This document shows, in pieces, positions 11,645 through 22,680 of a DNA stretch of 64,000 bases. Numbering within the stretch: the first letter of the stretch is position 1; each line of letters starts with the position of its first letter. This DNA is from Acheta domesticus (Eukaryota; Arthropoda; Insecta; Orthoptera; Gryllidae), in assembly GCA_031308135.1 (NCBI GenBank), contig JAHLJT010009419.1:180808856-180872855 (forward strand). The letters run 5' to 3'. Under the pieces are notes generated by a model. It saw only the letters and a list, made by a program, of their open reading frames with translations. It had not been told where the DNA came from and ran no database searches. The translations under genes were made by a program, and so were the position numbers.

Positions 11645-13849
11645 CGGGGCACGACTGACTCTGGCACTAAAATTGGCCGAGGATAGGGCGAAGGCTGTCT
11701 GTGCTTGGTCACTGTGTGATTCCCGATACTGGTGGGAGTCCTGCGTTTGTTACTACATCAGGACGAGGCGAGGTCTCCACCTTCTGGATTCTTTTTAGCG
11801 AACTAGTAGATTATATCTAGAGCAAGGGCTTACTGTTAAAGGGATGGGCGTCAATAACGAAGAAATATATAGAAAACATTATTATGATTATTTCATATAT
11901 CCGCTTTGTTTTAACTCGCTGTTATAAGAGCCAGAATATCCCGATACACAGAAAAATATCTAATAATTATTGAAGCTTATGGTACTTCTTTCGTTATCTC
12001 TTTATCTTATTTTTTAAAGGTATTTGACTTTTAGAAATTTATTTCGGATCACTGGATTGTTTTATTTAGTGAAAGGCAAATGTCGAGACTTAGAGAAGGA
12101 CGTAAGCATTCATTATTTGAAAGATACGATTAAGGGCTAGATTTTTCTAGATAAGATAAACTAATTTATTAATTTTAATTTGCTTTGAACACGAGTTTAT
12201 AAAATGGAGATTTTTTATTTTTTTAAAAGTGAAGACTTTCCCAATAAAATTAAAAATTCTACATTAATTATTTACATAAAACTGAGCATTTTGGTGTACC
12301 TAACAAAATGTCATTCAAATATTTCAATTTAGTACATACATAAATGTGTACTAAATGGAATTTTAAAATTTTACTTCTCTAAAACTAAAGTAGAGAATCG
12401 TGTCTGCCAATCATTCATTTAGATGTAAATCAAAATACTTCAATTCCCTGAGGTTGGTTCCATACTCCACTGTAAAGGCTTGAATAAATTATTTTACATT
12501 TCTGTTCTAACGAAGTAAATTCATTCAATTTATATTTATAGCTTTATCTAGTTTAGCCATTGGAGTTGCATAAATTTGGAGATGATTAGCAACCAAAAAA
12601 TTAACGCACACTTCTTTTTGTAAAATAAAACTAAAACTATGTAACATTTATTACACATTTTATGTATTAATATATATAATTTGTATTTATTATACAATTT
12701 GTACAACATTTTTTGTCAAGAACAAATTACATATAGTTCAATCATTTGAAATAATTCTGCTTACTTGGCTTCAAAAGAACTTAACTGAAAGCAAATACTT
12801 CTTTTGTTATGTTTTTTGTTAAATAACATAATAGATATATCAGTACATGCATTTCGTAGTAGTCAGTATTACTCAGCTCAGCTAGTACTCATGCATGTCT
12901 GAATTTATTGGTACATATATGCACGCACGTAAAGAATTGAAAACGGGAGCTTCGGTTATGCAAGTGTTCACGAGTTCATTCTTCAAATAGACCATGCAAA
13001 CAAATATTTCTTTTATTACTACATAAAAATAAGAATTGATTTTAAACTGTCGTTTTGGCACTTGTTGAAAGCAAAATGTTCTATTTTTCCGAAACTGTTT
13101 AACCCGAGAAAGGGTAGTCCTTAAAGATGATGCAGATTTCGTTCCATAATAATGCTGCTACTAAGTTTAAGAACAAGAAAGTGAAAAGTTTAAAGGAAAT
13201 AATTAAAATGTATAATAGAGTTTTGTGTTTTTCTCGATGGTCTTCATGAGAAACGGTTTGCAGCCTTAAATTGAGTTCGGGTCGCCTTGTGGATTTCAGC
13301 GAGCCCCACGATCTTCACAGCTGATGTCGTTACGCAGAGTTTCACAGTGTGTTTTCCACGAGCAAAATTACACGAGTTTAAAATTGGTTCTGCGGCGAAC
13401 CGATTGAGAAACTGGTTTCGTGTAATCGTCATCTAAATCAGATATCACTTAACGTTTATAAATACGTGTTCTCTTCACGCTGTCATTATTATTATTATTA
13501 TCATCATCAATTCTTCGCATTTGTAAGGATCATTAAACTTTTATATTAACAATTCGACTTGCATTGTTTCTTTTCAAATAGCCGCAATAATGAGAATTAA
13601 TACTAGACATACTCGATGGTCTATTATTAATTTTTCATTGATTTGACAAGTGTAATCGTTTCACAAGTTTTTTAGTTTCCAAAATTAATGAAGCATCCAC
13701 AATGTGTCGGGTTAATAGGAAAAAGAAATATGGGAGGAAATGAAGGAAATGCAAACCATGGGTTAGTTGCCATTGATCTTGGTTTGTTAACACAAAAACA
13801 ATCATTCCTGATGGGTACCTCTGGCTGATCTCTGGAAGAGACTATAATA
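11645..13849. other. AT-rich non-coding spacer
   Basis: Very AT-rich, with a short ATT/ATC microsatellite near 13,485-13,508. No gene or known repeat is recognised. Confidence 0.5.
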
Positions 13850-13984
13850 GTGCATTATGAAACGATGATGTAATGATGGGTATTAATACACGAGTGTGAA
13901 ATTATGATACGAGCGAGGAACGAGCAAGTATCGTAAACTTCACACGAGTCTGTTAATACCCATTACATCGAGTTTCATACGGTA
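13850..13984. repeat. Fold-back repeat F
   Basis: gggtattaatacacgagtgtgaa followed by tgatacgagcgag is matched in inverse by cgagcaagtatcgtaa and ttcacacgagtctgttaataccc. The outer phrases atgaaacgatgatgtaatg and cattacatcgagtttcat pair as well. This gives a roughly 135-bp hairpin-forming repeat, MITE-like, without a defined target duplication. Confidence 0.75.
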
Positions 13985-15415
13985 CTTTTTCTACGACTTA
14001 TGGTAACTTTTATAAGTTAAACTTCTCCACTGAATCGTTTCCTGGCAGTCGACACTCAAGATTCGGCCAAGGCCACCTAGCGGGCACCTCTCTATCCTAC
14101 ACGCACAGATGGCTTTGTTTTACCAGAGCGCTTGCGAGGGATTAATATTCCGGGATTAATATTCCGACGTCAGCATTTTCGCATTTTCTTTTATTTCTTG
14201 AAATGTCAACATCACCATTCACTAAATATTTTAAACTAAAGAATTGGCCGGTTTTTAAGGACAACCACACGGCAGTAGCCAATAACACAAAATGACTCGC
14301 GTGATCTCGCGTGGATATTTTAACGTCACTCAAATGTTCTCTGCAATAACCACCACTACGCTAATCAAACACGATCAAAGTGAAATTACAATCCAATTTA
14401 TTTTAACTAATATTTTACGTAAAAATCACTACTAATAAAAGAAATTAAGAATGAGAAGCATAAAATAATATTAAATGCAATTTTAATATACACACTCGAG
14501 CGAAACATTTACTGCAAAGATTCTCAATGATTGACTGACAATATTGGTTTGTAAGCGACTCTGTGATTGGTCAAGAATCTGTATCATAATGAAAACTGTA
14601 TCGAAATGACCATCATTATGCAACTGGTTGCAGCCATCCAATGACAGCATTATACAATGGGAGAAGAAAAACAAAATTAAAATGATTTCTTGGTTTTCCA
14701 CAAAAAGATTGATTCTAGTATGTACCAATGACTAAACTTGGTTTTGTCCCGCGATTTGAAATTATATGGCCGGGGCCATATTCATACTTGTGTAATCTTC
14801 ATAAAGCATAAATATAAAAGCAAAATAAATATATTTTCTAAAGTTTAATAATTGCTTTATTAGTAATAGTATTATTAATAATATTACAAAAAATATATTT
14901 TATACATATATCTTCTTTTCACGAATCTCAGTTGGTTTTCCGTATTCAGATCCAGGGAAAATATTAATGACCTATTATACCTATGAATATAAATAATATC
15001 GGCGAACCAGAAGATGCTCTCGGGGTAATATTCCTGGCTAGTTGAACTGATCCGATCTACTACCGATCCGATCTACTAGTTGAGCTGAACTGATCCTTTA
15101 TCCGTCGGTTAACATGCGTTACGGAATTCATTATCTTATTCTAAATTAATGTTGCTCTCCTCTCCTTAGAATAAGAATTTTTCACCGGCGAGTTTTTCTC
15201 AATATTCTCAACTTAACAATCTAGGCCATAGAGAGAAATTTTTATTATGTCAAATGAACCAGAAACTAATTTGCCACTCGACGTTTCTCTTCAAATTTGT
15301 ATCCATTTATCAAGTCAAAAACACTCAACATTTGCGCTTTTCTTCATTTTTCTCCTTACAACTTACACTCATTGTCAATTAAATGTGTCTTACTGCATAT
15401 TTCTGTTTTACCTAC
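13985..15415. other. AT-rich non-coding spacer
   Basis: No gene recognised. A short local duplication of gatccgatctacta occurs near 15,050-15,080. Confidence 0.45.
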
Positions 15416-15745
15416 AGAAAGAGAGAGAGAGGGGGGGGAAGAAAGGAGAGAGAGGAGAGTGAAAGAGACAGAGTGGGAGAGAGACAGAGAGTGTGAGAGA
15501 GGCAGAGAGTGTGAGAGAGGCAGAGAGTGTGAGAGAGACGGAGAGTGTGAGAGAGACAGAGTGTGAGAGAGACAGAGAGTGTGAGAGACAGAGTGTGAGA
15601 GAGACAGAGAGTGTGAGAGAGAGACAGAGAGTGTGAGAGAGAGACAGAGAGTGTGAGAGAGAGACAGAGAGTGTGAGAGAGAGACAGAGTGTGAGAGAGA
15701 GACAGAGTGTGAGTGAGAGTGTGAGAGAGAGAGACAGACAGAGTG
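15416..15745. repeat. GA-rich microsatellite (GAGAGACAGAGAGTGT)n
   Basis: About 330 bp of imperfect repeats of gagagacagagagtgtga, with a G-run at 15,431. The long Leu/Ser/His frames on the minus strand are read-throughs of this simple repeat and are not genes. Confidence 0.97.
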
Positions 15746-17100
15746 TTTGTGTATCTTAGCGTAAGTGGCAGCATGTGCTCTCTCCAAATCTCACGCAAGT
15801 GTCGTCAATACATTAACAATATGTCCAAATGGTAAACTTTGTTTTGTCCCGCGGCTCAAGAATTTACATCGAATACCTAGTCACAATTCAAGGGTTTTAC
15901 CTTATTAATAATGTTTGAAGTTGTATAATATAAAATACAAAACATGGAAAATTTTATTGTTACTCAAAATGCTAACAAAATACTTGTTTATTAAGCAACA
16001 TGTAAAAGAAACAATGCAACCCTTTTAATTAAGAAAACGTACTACATACATCACAGAAATCACTCAATATTCATTATTTCTTCTTGAACGAAGAGATTTA
16101 AAGAGTAAATTAAAAGTAAGTTTGTAATTGCGGTTGTAACATGGTTGGCTTTTTCCACCACCATAGGATGTATGTGGTAACCTGGCTAGAAAAGAAAGCA
16201 TCTGCATGTAAGACTCGCAACTTTCGAAATGAGATCATCTCATTTTTCAGAAGCACTGTACTCCGATTTAAACATAGGTGCACATAGGTGAACATTTAAA
16301 CAAGATCACGAGCTGGACGAAGAGGGAGCCATTGTTATTCGCTCGGGAGCTCCAATCCTAAAAATTTAAGTCCCAACGAAGCTGCCGATTTGATGACTGT
16401 GTTCCCCTCTCCTTCCAGCTAGTGACTTTGAAGTTCATCTGTGTTTAAAACGGAGTATAGAGCTAAACAAAAACAAATTGAAACTAAAATGCGCAACTCG
16501 ACAACGCGATTGGCTTAGTAAGGGAAACGGCAATTGACGTATTACGAGACGAGACCAAAGGGACAAAAATAGGTAGGCAATATTTCTTCCCCAATGATTT
16601 TCACCACATCCACAGCAGCAACACATGAAAATTCCCATTCAACAAGCCATTCAACAAGCCATTCAACAAGCCTTTTGAGAGATTTTTCTTTCCGTGAAAA
16701 CATGTATTAAAGAGGTTAAAAAAGACCACCTTTACGAAAGATTACAAAGACCGACTTTCGAAAGAATCTTTTTCTACGGGGCAAGGCAGTTTCTCTCAGG
16801 ACATATTTTTGTCGATCAATGACCAGGGATATCAAACAAAAAATTTTCCAATTTTATTTTTCTAAAATATTTTTGTTTCTAAATTCTTGTTCTAGTTTTT
16901 CAAATGTTGCATATTTCGCTTTTTTTAAATTCTGGGCCAGAAGAAAATGTACGCAGATAATCTCTTTCCCCATACGTCATATACAGTTTTTATTTGGTTT
17001 TTGACCAAATAAATAAAAAATAAAAATATCATAGTGCCCTGCAATTTTTTCTTCTTACATCAAAACGTTAATACAACTGCAAGCGACGTTCAAGCCGTAC
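15746..17100. other. AT-rich non-coding spacer
   Basis: No gene recognised. A 14-bp unit (cattcaacaagcca) is repeated three times in tandem near 16,637-16,672. Confidence 0.45.
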
Positions 17101-17129
17101 GGTTCTCGCCAGAAAAAAAAAAGAAGTTA

Positions 17130-17515
17130 AGAGCCGCAAACCGCTGCCAGTCGGGGCCGAGGGCACGAGCAGCGCGCGGCACGAGAATTTCCAGATTAGA
17201 GGCAGAGGAGGCGGCGGCGGCGGCGGCGGGGGAGGGGCGGGGCGGGCGGGGCCGTGGCGGGGCGGCGTGTCTAACGCGACAGGTGCGGCAGGCACTCAAA
17301 GCGCGGTCCGCTTTGTCGGCGTCGCCGCCGGGGGCGGGGCCCGCGCGGGTGGCTCGCGAACCGCCCCCCCACCCCCACCCCCCGCCCTGCCCCGCCCCCG
17401 CCACTGTCCTCGGCCCCCAGCGCTCCGCTCAGATGGAACCTAGGTCTCCGCTCCCTCCGAGGTGGCAAAGAGAAGACGTATTCGGACCCGGCCCCCGAAG
17501 AATGGCACACACGTA
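17130..17515. other. CpG-rich island 1
   Basis: A sharply bounded ~385-bp island of high GC and CpG in AT-rich surroundings, with a GGC microsatellite near 17,210-17,228. Open frames exist on both strands with low-complexity Ala/Pro/Arg composition. It could be a promoter or first exon of an unseen gene, but no splice-linked coding signal is visible, so no gene is called. Confidence 0.5.
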
Positions 17516-18190
17516 GTACATCTGTTGTTCGACAAAGAAGTGCTGTGGAGAGGAAAACGTAAATTACTTGAATGTATTTCGCAATATTAATGCCTCCAGT
17601 AAGACGAGCTCTCCATTAATGCAGAATAGGAAAGAGCATGGTACGTTGGCGAGAATGTATTGCAAAAAGATTGTATCAGGATTTTCGAGCTATGCGTATC
17701 GTGGCAGTGACCCTGAGGAATAGTCAGGGCTCAAAATATCTTTCTATCGGTCTGTAATTTTGTGAATTTATCTTTCACTATAAGTATATCAATAAGCACT
17801 GAAGGTTTATTAAAAAGTTGTGTTTCTTTGTCATTTGTTTTAATATTGAGAATTCTATAAAATTATTACTTCAATATAGTGTCACCTCAGAAAGTCTTCA
17901 ATCGCATATTGTGGTAAGATCCAACTGATATGACTTTTTCTTTTATCGTTTATCGCAAGTATTTTAATGGAAATCTTAATATTTTTCATTGTACACATCA
18001 CTTGTGCAGTATGAGAAATATCAGCTTCGTTCTAGAGAGGCTGGATAAAAGAGTAAGGGTTTGAACACATTTTTACGCAACTGAAAGATATTAGAAAAAT
18101 ACTTGTAGTTATGACACCAGCAATGCTGTTTATTTAGGTCTACTACAAAATCTACCACAAACGTTATTCACTTCTCCTGTTCCCCAGAGA
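17516..18190. other. AT-rich non-coding spacer
   Basis: Nothing recognised. Confidence 0.4.
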
Positions 18191-18199
18191 AAACATCTC

Positions 18200-18350
18200 G
18201 ACTAAACAATCGCCAACACAACCCAAAACACCGCGTCATGTTCGCAGCTTCTAGCCGTCCTCCCGAGAGTCTATGCCTTTTCTCCTAAGATCTCCAAAGT
18301 CCTCCGGACCTCTCTAACCTGAGAATTGAACCATTCTTCACTGGCCCAAC
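18200..18350 (+). repeat. AT-drifted copy of a dispersed repeat
   Basis: About 130 bp (from caacacaacccaaaacaccgc to attcttcactggccc) aligns well to 19,001-19,160, which is the start of the neighbouring GC island. The two copies differ mostly where this one has lost CpG. Confidence 0.65.
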
Positions 18351-18439
18351 ACCGCACTGTGACTCCTAGCCAGCACCAGAGGTTCAAAACTGTAACTGAA
18401 AATGTTAAGTAAATTTCATCAGTTTAACAATGATTACAT

Positions 18440-18766
18440 TTTATTGACGAAGATTGCGGGTTTCAACCTGATCGAAGCCGTGGATTTTTAAGGGCGAAAA
18501 AATCCTTCGTACACCTTCCTTCGGAAGGGAAGTAAAGCCGACTGTCCCATGTAGTAGATTTAATACATGTAAAAGATCCTCAAGCCTATATGGAGCCTCT
18601 GAGCTAAATTCAAATCACCTCTTTCGTCGCCCGAGGTGAGACCTTCTTTCTCCGCTAGGTGGTGAAAGGAGCGTTGTGAAATTTGCGTGGTCGGACGTAA
18701 GAGCGGGCCTGATGCCCCGAGTCTCGCCACGTAAAATAAGGCACTAACTAAACTAAACTAAACATT
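18440..18766 (+). mobile_element. 3' end of a LINE or a LINE-tailed SINE
   Basis: It contains a B-box-like gggtttcaacctg near 18,460, then ccttcggaagggaagtaaagccg, then a region rich in conserved GC-containing phrases. It ends in a short tandem tail (actaa actaa actaaac), as at the 3' end of non-LTR retroposons with repeated tails. The ccttcggaagggaagtaaagccg block is common in arthropod non-LTR 3' ends, as I recall it. I cannot tell whether this is a SINE or a 5'-truncated LINE. Confidence 0.5.
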
Positions 18767-18949
18767 TTATAATTCTTTGAATTGCTAATCGTCATTACAC
18801 ACAATCTTACGTAATTGAAAATTACACCCCCTACCCTCTGTTTCTCAGAGAACAGTGTCCTAACGATTTATTGTTTCCGACAATTGCTATGGTCATTATT
18901 CCAGTTAGTGTAGTGGATATTTTATCGCAGGAGATGCCGGTGCCCCCCC

Positions 18950-19735
18950 CTCAAACACATCGGCTTGCGGGGAATGTCCCTCCACCCCGGTGAAGATTTA
19001 TCAACACAACTCCCCAAACAACGCGTCATGTTCGCAACGTGCAGCCCACCTCCCGGGCGCCGATGCGTCTTCTCCCACGGCGGTGACTCCCAAAGCTGCC
19101 GGCCCTCTCGAAGCAGTCACACACAGAGAATGGCCCCATTCTTCCCCAGCGGGCCAGCAGCGGCGGCCGCGCTCGGGGCGGCCGGAGGAGGCGCGAGCGG
19201 GCGGGCGCGATGTGCGGGCGCGGAGCGAGGGCGGTGGGATGCGCGGGGCGGGGGCGGGGTGCGGGGGCGGGGTGCGGGGGCAGGGGCGGGGTGCGGGGCG
19301 AGGGCGGAGGGGGGCGGACGCGATGTGCGGCGCCGGGGCGAGGGCGGACGGGTGGCGGGGCGAGGGCGGGGCGGAGGGCACTGGGCGGGGGGCGAGGGCG
19401 ACGCACAAAGCGCGTGCGCGCGCACGGGGCGGCGCGCGGGCGATCGCCCGCCCGGGGCGGCGGTTTGTCGCCGCGGCCGCCGCCAAAGCGCCGCCGCCGC
19501 GGGCGCCTTAGTCACGCTCCGCGGGCGCCCTCGCCCACCCCCTGCGCCGCCACCCGCGCGGCCTGTCAGCGGCGGCGCCCCCGCCTCACCTGCGCCCCGC
19601 CCCGCGTCGCCCCGCGCCCCCGCGCGGCCGGCGACAAACGCCCTCTGAAGCGACCCATTACGACGGACGCGCAGTTGCCTCCCGCCGGCGATGACTCAAG
19701 CCGGCGGCCCTCCGGAGCGGCTTCTTCCTACACTG
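18950..19735. other. CpG-rich island 2 (dispersed-repeat-derived)
   Basis: A ~785-bp island of extreme GC with ggcggggcgagg-type repeats and a GCC microsatellite near 19,485-19,500. Its left part matches 18,200-18,350. Its right part (from acgacggacgcgcagttgcc to gcggcttcttcc) matches 22,238-22,310. It is therefore at least partly a dispersed repeat in a GC-rich state, and the long Arg/Gly/Ala frames are not genes. Confidence 0.6.
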
Positions 19736-19769
19736 CAAGGGATGGTTTCTCGAAACAGTTCTTCTCTCT

Positions 19770-20142
19770 GAATCTGAATCAGTGAAATTGTCGCTGATTC
19801 AATCAGTGAGAGCCCACGTCACTGATATCTTCAGTCGAAATGTGTAGTTTCACTGACAATCAGCGAATATGCGACCCTTTTCATAATGACCGCCAGTATT
19901 TCACTGGTCGTCAGCGGTAAAAGTGCCGCGTCACCATCACTCACTGATCGTTCAGTCGTCACGTGCAATTAGCTGTCACAGATTTCACTGACTCAAACAG
20001 TGAAGTTTCACTGATTCAAAGTGGACCCGATTTTCACTGATTTGTTCAGTTCAATTCACTGATTTTCAGTGGCAGGGTTATAAATGACACCAGCAGTGAA
20101 TAGTCACTGTCAATCAGTAGTTTTTCACTGACTCAGACTGAG
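19770..20142. promoter_or_regulatory. Dense cluster of TCACTGA/TCAGTGA motifs
   Basis: Ten exact TCACTGA or TCAGTGA heptamers lie within about 360 bp (near 19,779, 19,803, 19,819, 19,850, 19,940, 19,984, 20,007, 20,034, 20,056 and 20,125). There are also many one-base variants, such as tcactgg, tcgctga, cagtgaa and tcagtgg. Several form inverted pairs with short spacers (ttcactgattttcagtgg). Chance expectation for the heptamer on either strand is about 0.04 in this length. The type assigned here is a guess: it may be a decayed satellite or a protein-binding array. Confidence 0.5.
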
Positions 20143-20160
20143 AGAGTTGGATGAGAGTTA

Positions 20161-20393
20161 TAGTACGATTTTTCTAACTCTGCCCCTGAAGCCTCTACGG
20201 TCACGATGGAATTATCACACGGCATTACGCGTCTTTCTCCGCCGTACTGCTAGAAGTCGAATGATCACAAGCACTGCTTGATACGGTCACGATCATCCAA
20301 TACCTGGTGGCACAACTGAGAACATCGCGAAATACCGTGACATATTCCATCGTGAAGACGGCCTTGAGGGGCGAAGTTAGAAAAATCGTAGTA
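20161..20393. mobile_element. TA-flanked MITE E
   Basis: A 233-bp element with inverted ends of about 40 bp (tagtacgatttttctaac at the left; inverse tactacgatttttctaac at the right). The inversion continues inward through tcacgatggaat. It is flanked by TA on each side, as for Tc1/mariner-type insertions. No coding capacity. Confidence 0.85.
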
Positions 20394-20439
20394 TAGAGGG
20401 CGGATGTTGATGACCTAAAACATCGCCAGAAATGAGACC

Positions 20440-20930
20440 TGCACTATTCTCTTAAACGGCATTTACATTATCCAACATCAAAATTTAATCAAAAACGATG
20501 CAGCCATTTTTTTGAAAATTTGGAAAATACCCCAAAGGCTCCATACCCCCAAAATTAAAATATTGGTTTCAAATTCAAGGGGCCGCGACTTCAGCCAATC
20601 CATTGGTGAATATCAATTTTGGAAAAAATCGGCTGAAGGGTTTAGTCGCTAGCGTTGTTCACACACGGACGGACGGACGGACGGACGGACGGACGGACAG
20701 ACAGACGTTTTGACGTCATTGGATTTTTAGTTATCATGGCCCCACAAAATAGGGATCACATGTTAAACACATCACGTGTTAAACACTTTTTTACTGAATT
20801 TAGTAAGTAGATTTATCCACTTTTTCGTTACCAGGGTCGTGTAGTAATAATTTTTCTGACGTTTTTTTCGTGCACCATTACACAACTTTCTCTCCTCTAT
20901 GTAAGCGGCAGCGAGAAAGTATAAATGATC
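20440..20930 (+). repeat. Family-X repeat, copy X1, with (ACGG)n
   Basis: It shares with the other X copies the blocks ttcaaattcaaggggcc, gaatatcaattttgga, aaaatcggctgaa, cgctagcgttgttcac, then a (cgga)n tract (20,664-20,698) and a right part with ggatttatcca-like atttatccactttttcgtta. It ends near gcgagaaagta. No coding frame. Confidence 0.8.
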
Positions 20931-20941
20931 AATAAAATGTT

Positions 20942-21008
20942 CTTTTTTATTTATTTATTTATTTATTTGTCAAAAAACAGTAAAAACTGTATATGACGTG
21001 TGGGGAAA
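20942..21008 (-). repeat. Retroposon T, 3' end with (AAAT)n tail
   Basis: A (ttta)n run is followed by gtcaaaaaacagtaaaaactg and gacg. The same arrangement recurs at 58,640-58,690. Read on the minus strand this is a retroposon 3' end with an (AAAT)n tail. Confidence 0.6.
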
Positions 21009-21039
21009 GAAATTTAAAATGTTTATTAAAATTAAAATG

Positions 21040-21630
21040 TTAATTAATTCTTAAAATGTTTTTAAAATACCTTCATAGCAATGAAAAATAACGTAAAAAA
21101 TGTGATCAAAATTAGTGATGAACAACTCAAGCTCTTGCATATGTGAGATGTAATGAAGGCTCCGTCCTTTCGTTCAAGTAAACTCAGCTTTTAAACTTTT
21201 GGTTTAGTCTGTTTTTTTACAAGGAAATTTCTGATTTAGTTATCCTGAAATCGGCCGAACCGATAATGGATCTGATAGCCATCGAAGGAACCTTAGATTA
21301 CGTACTCACAACAGCTGACATTACAAAATCTGAGCAAAGAAGTCGAATAGGCTACTCTGGTGGAGAGCATTTGTTGCATCTCGTAAATATTATTTGAAGC
21401 AAGTACCATTAAAATCATATAAAAAATAGATGAAATCAGCGAAAGTGTTTTAAAAATGACGGGAAAAGTTAAAAAATGACATTAGTCAAAATCGACAAAA
21501 AAATGCAAAAAAAAAACTACAATAAAACGAGTTATTTCCTTTTGTCATAACATAAAATTAATATACATACTAAAATTAATTATTCTAAAGTGAAAAGAAA
21601 AAAATAACATTTCATTGTAATCCGCTCCCT
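21040..21630 (+). mobile_element. TIR element Y, copy 2
   Basis: It matches the reverse complement of 6127-6777 through gatgaacaactcaagct, ggaaccttagattac, actcacaac, caagtaccattaaa and catttcattgtaatcc. The left end is less clear than in copy 1. No conserved open frame is seen. Confidence 0.75.
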
Positions 21631-21639
21631 ACTGATAGC

Positions 21640-22185
21640 CGTTGCCTTCCCTCAGCTGCGATGGCATAGCATCCGTCTCTGTCGTTGACACGGAGGTTCA
21701 AGGTTTCAATCCCCAAGGGTAACAAATTGTTGATACTAGCTGCATAGCTAGCAAAGTTTGGAGGGTTCTGGAGGTTGACTCCAGAATGGTAACTTTCCGT
21801 GGTTTCTCCTATCAACCAGGAGAATTTCGGAAAAGTATCTTAACAATCGGGTCAAAGACTGCTCGCGATCTCTCCTTTCTCATCGTTGTCCCATCCTCTC
21901 CTTTAAACCCACTCCGCCTGATGCTTCGGCTCACTTCACTACTACACATGGAACCTTAGAGCTCAACACCTACGGAGGTCGGGACCTTAGAGCTTGACAC
22001 GGCTAAGGCAACTGGAGAAGATACTTCACTGGGAATCGAGGGAAGCCGAAGTGAAGGACAGCACATGATCTCATGACCTATTTGAGAAGGAACACATCCA
22101 TCTCCCGTGCTGTAACATGCACTACACATACAGAAACTATTGACCGAAGTAGCCGGTAAAACTAAATAATTACGCAATCAATAAA
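21640..22185 (+). mobile_element. tRNA-headed SINE, copy B (divergent)
   Basis: The head has a B-box-like ggtttcaatcccc, followed by the family core tttccgtggtttctccta and a bipyrimidine block. It ends near gcaatcaataaatcaacc, a decayed (AATC)n tail. It is more diverged than copies A and F. Confidence 0.65.
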
Positions 22186-22229
22186 TCAACCACAGCCACA
22201 ATGACAAACCACAGTGACGATCTCTCAAG

Positions 22230-22470
22230 CTCTCCATTGTCACGGACGCACATTTGCCTCTCGCAGGGGTGACACAAGCCGACTATTCTTCGCAGGGGCT
22301 TTTTCCAAGACTCGGAAGTGCTTCTTACTCTTAACGAATCTCGCTGATTTCTGGGTCGACACGAAGGGGAGCGGCCAGCGCGTCAACTTTCTGGTACCAA
22401 GGTTCAAGTCCCGAGCGCGTCAATTTTCTGGGTACCGGGGTTCAAATCCCGAACGAATAATTAAATCTCG
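22230..22470 (+). repeat. Dispersed-repeat fragment and two tRNA B-box-like motifs
   Basis: 22,238-22,310 matches the right end of CpG island 2. Then ggttcaagtcccg and ggttcaaatcccg lie about 40 bp apart within a duplicated phrase (gcgtcaa-tttctgg-taccnngg). They look like duplicated pieces of a tRNA-derived retroposon and not tRNA genes, because no cloverleaf can be drawn. Confidence 0.45.
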
Positions 22471-22680
22471 TTGGTACACAAAAAATTAAGCATGACAGAT
22501 ATTGTCGTTTTGTATGAAAATTATTTTAATCTGAATGTGGCAGTTCATTTGATGGACAAAGAGAAAAGGTTTTACTCTATGGACCGACTAGTTTTGCGAA
22601 CAACCTAAATTTTTCTGCTAGTAAAACAGACTCTTTCCTCAAGTGGTGCTGTTTTTACACCACTAGTCTTCTTTATGTTG

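Noticed and set aside
15356..15798. Long Leu/Ser/His-rich minus-strand frames
   Set aside because: Read-through of the GAGACAGAGTGT microsatellite.
18965..19785. Several 130-230-codon frames on both strands
   Set aside because: GC-rich DNA has few stops; Arg/Gly/Ala/Pro composition in every frame and no conserved motif.
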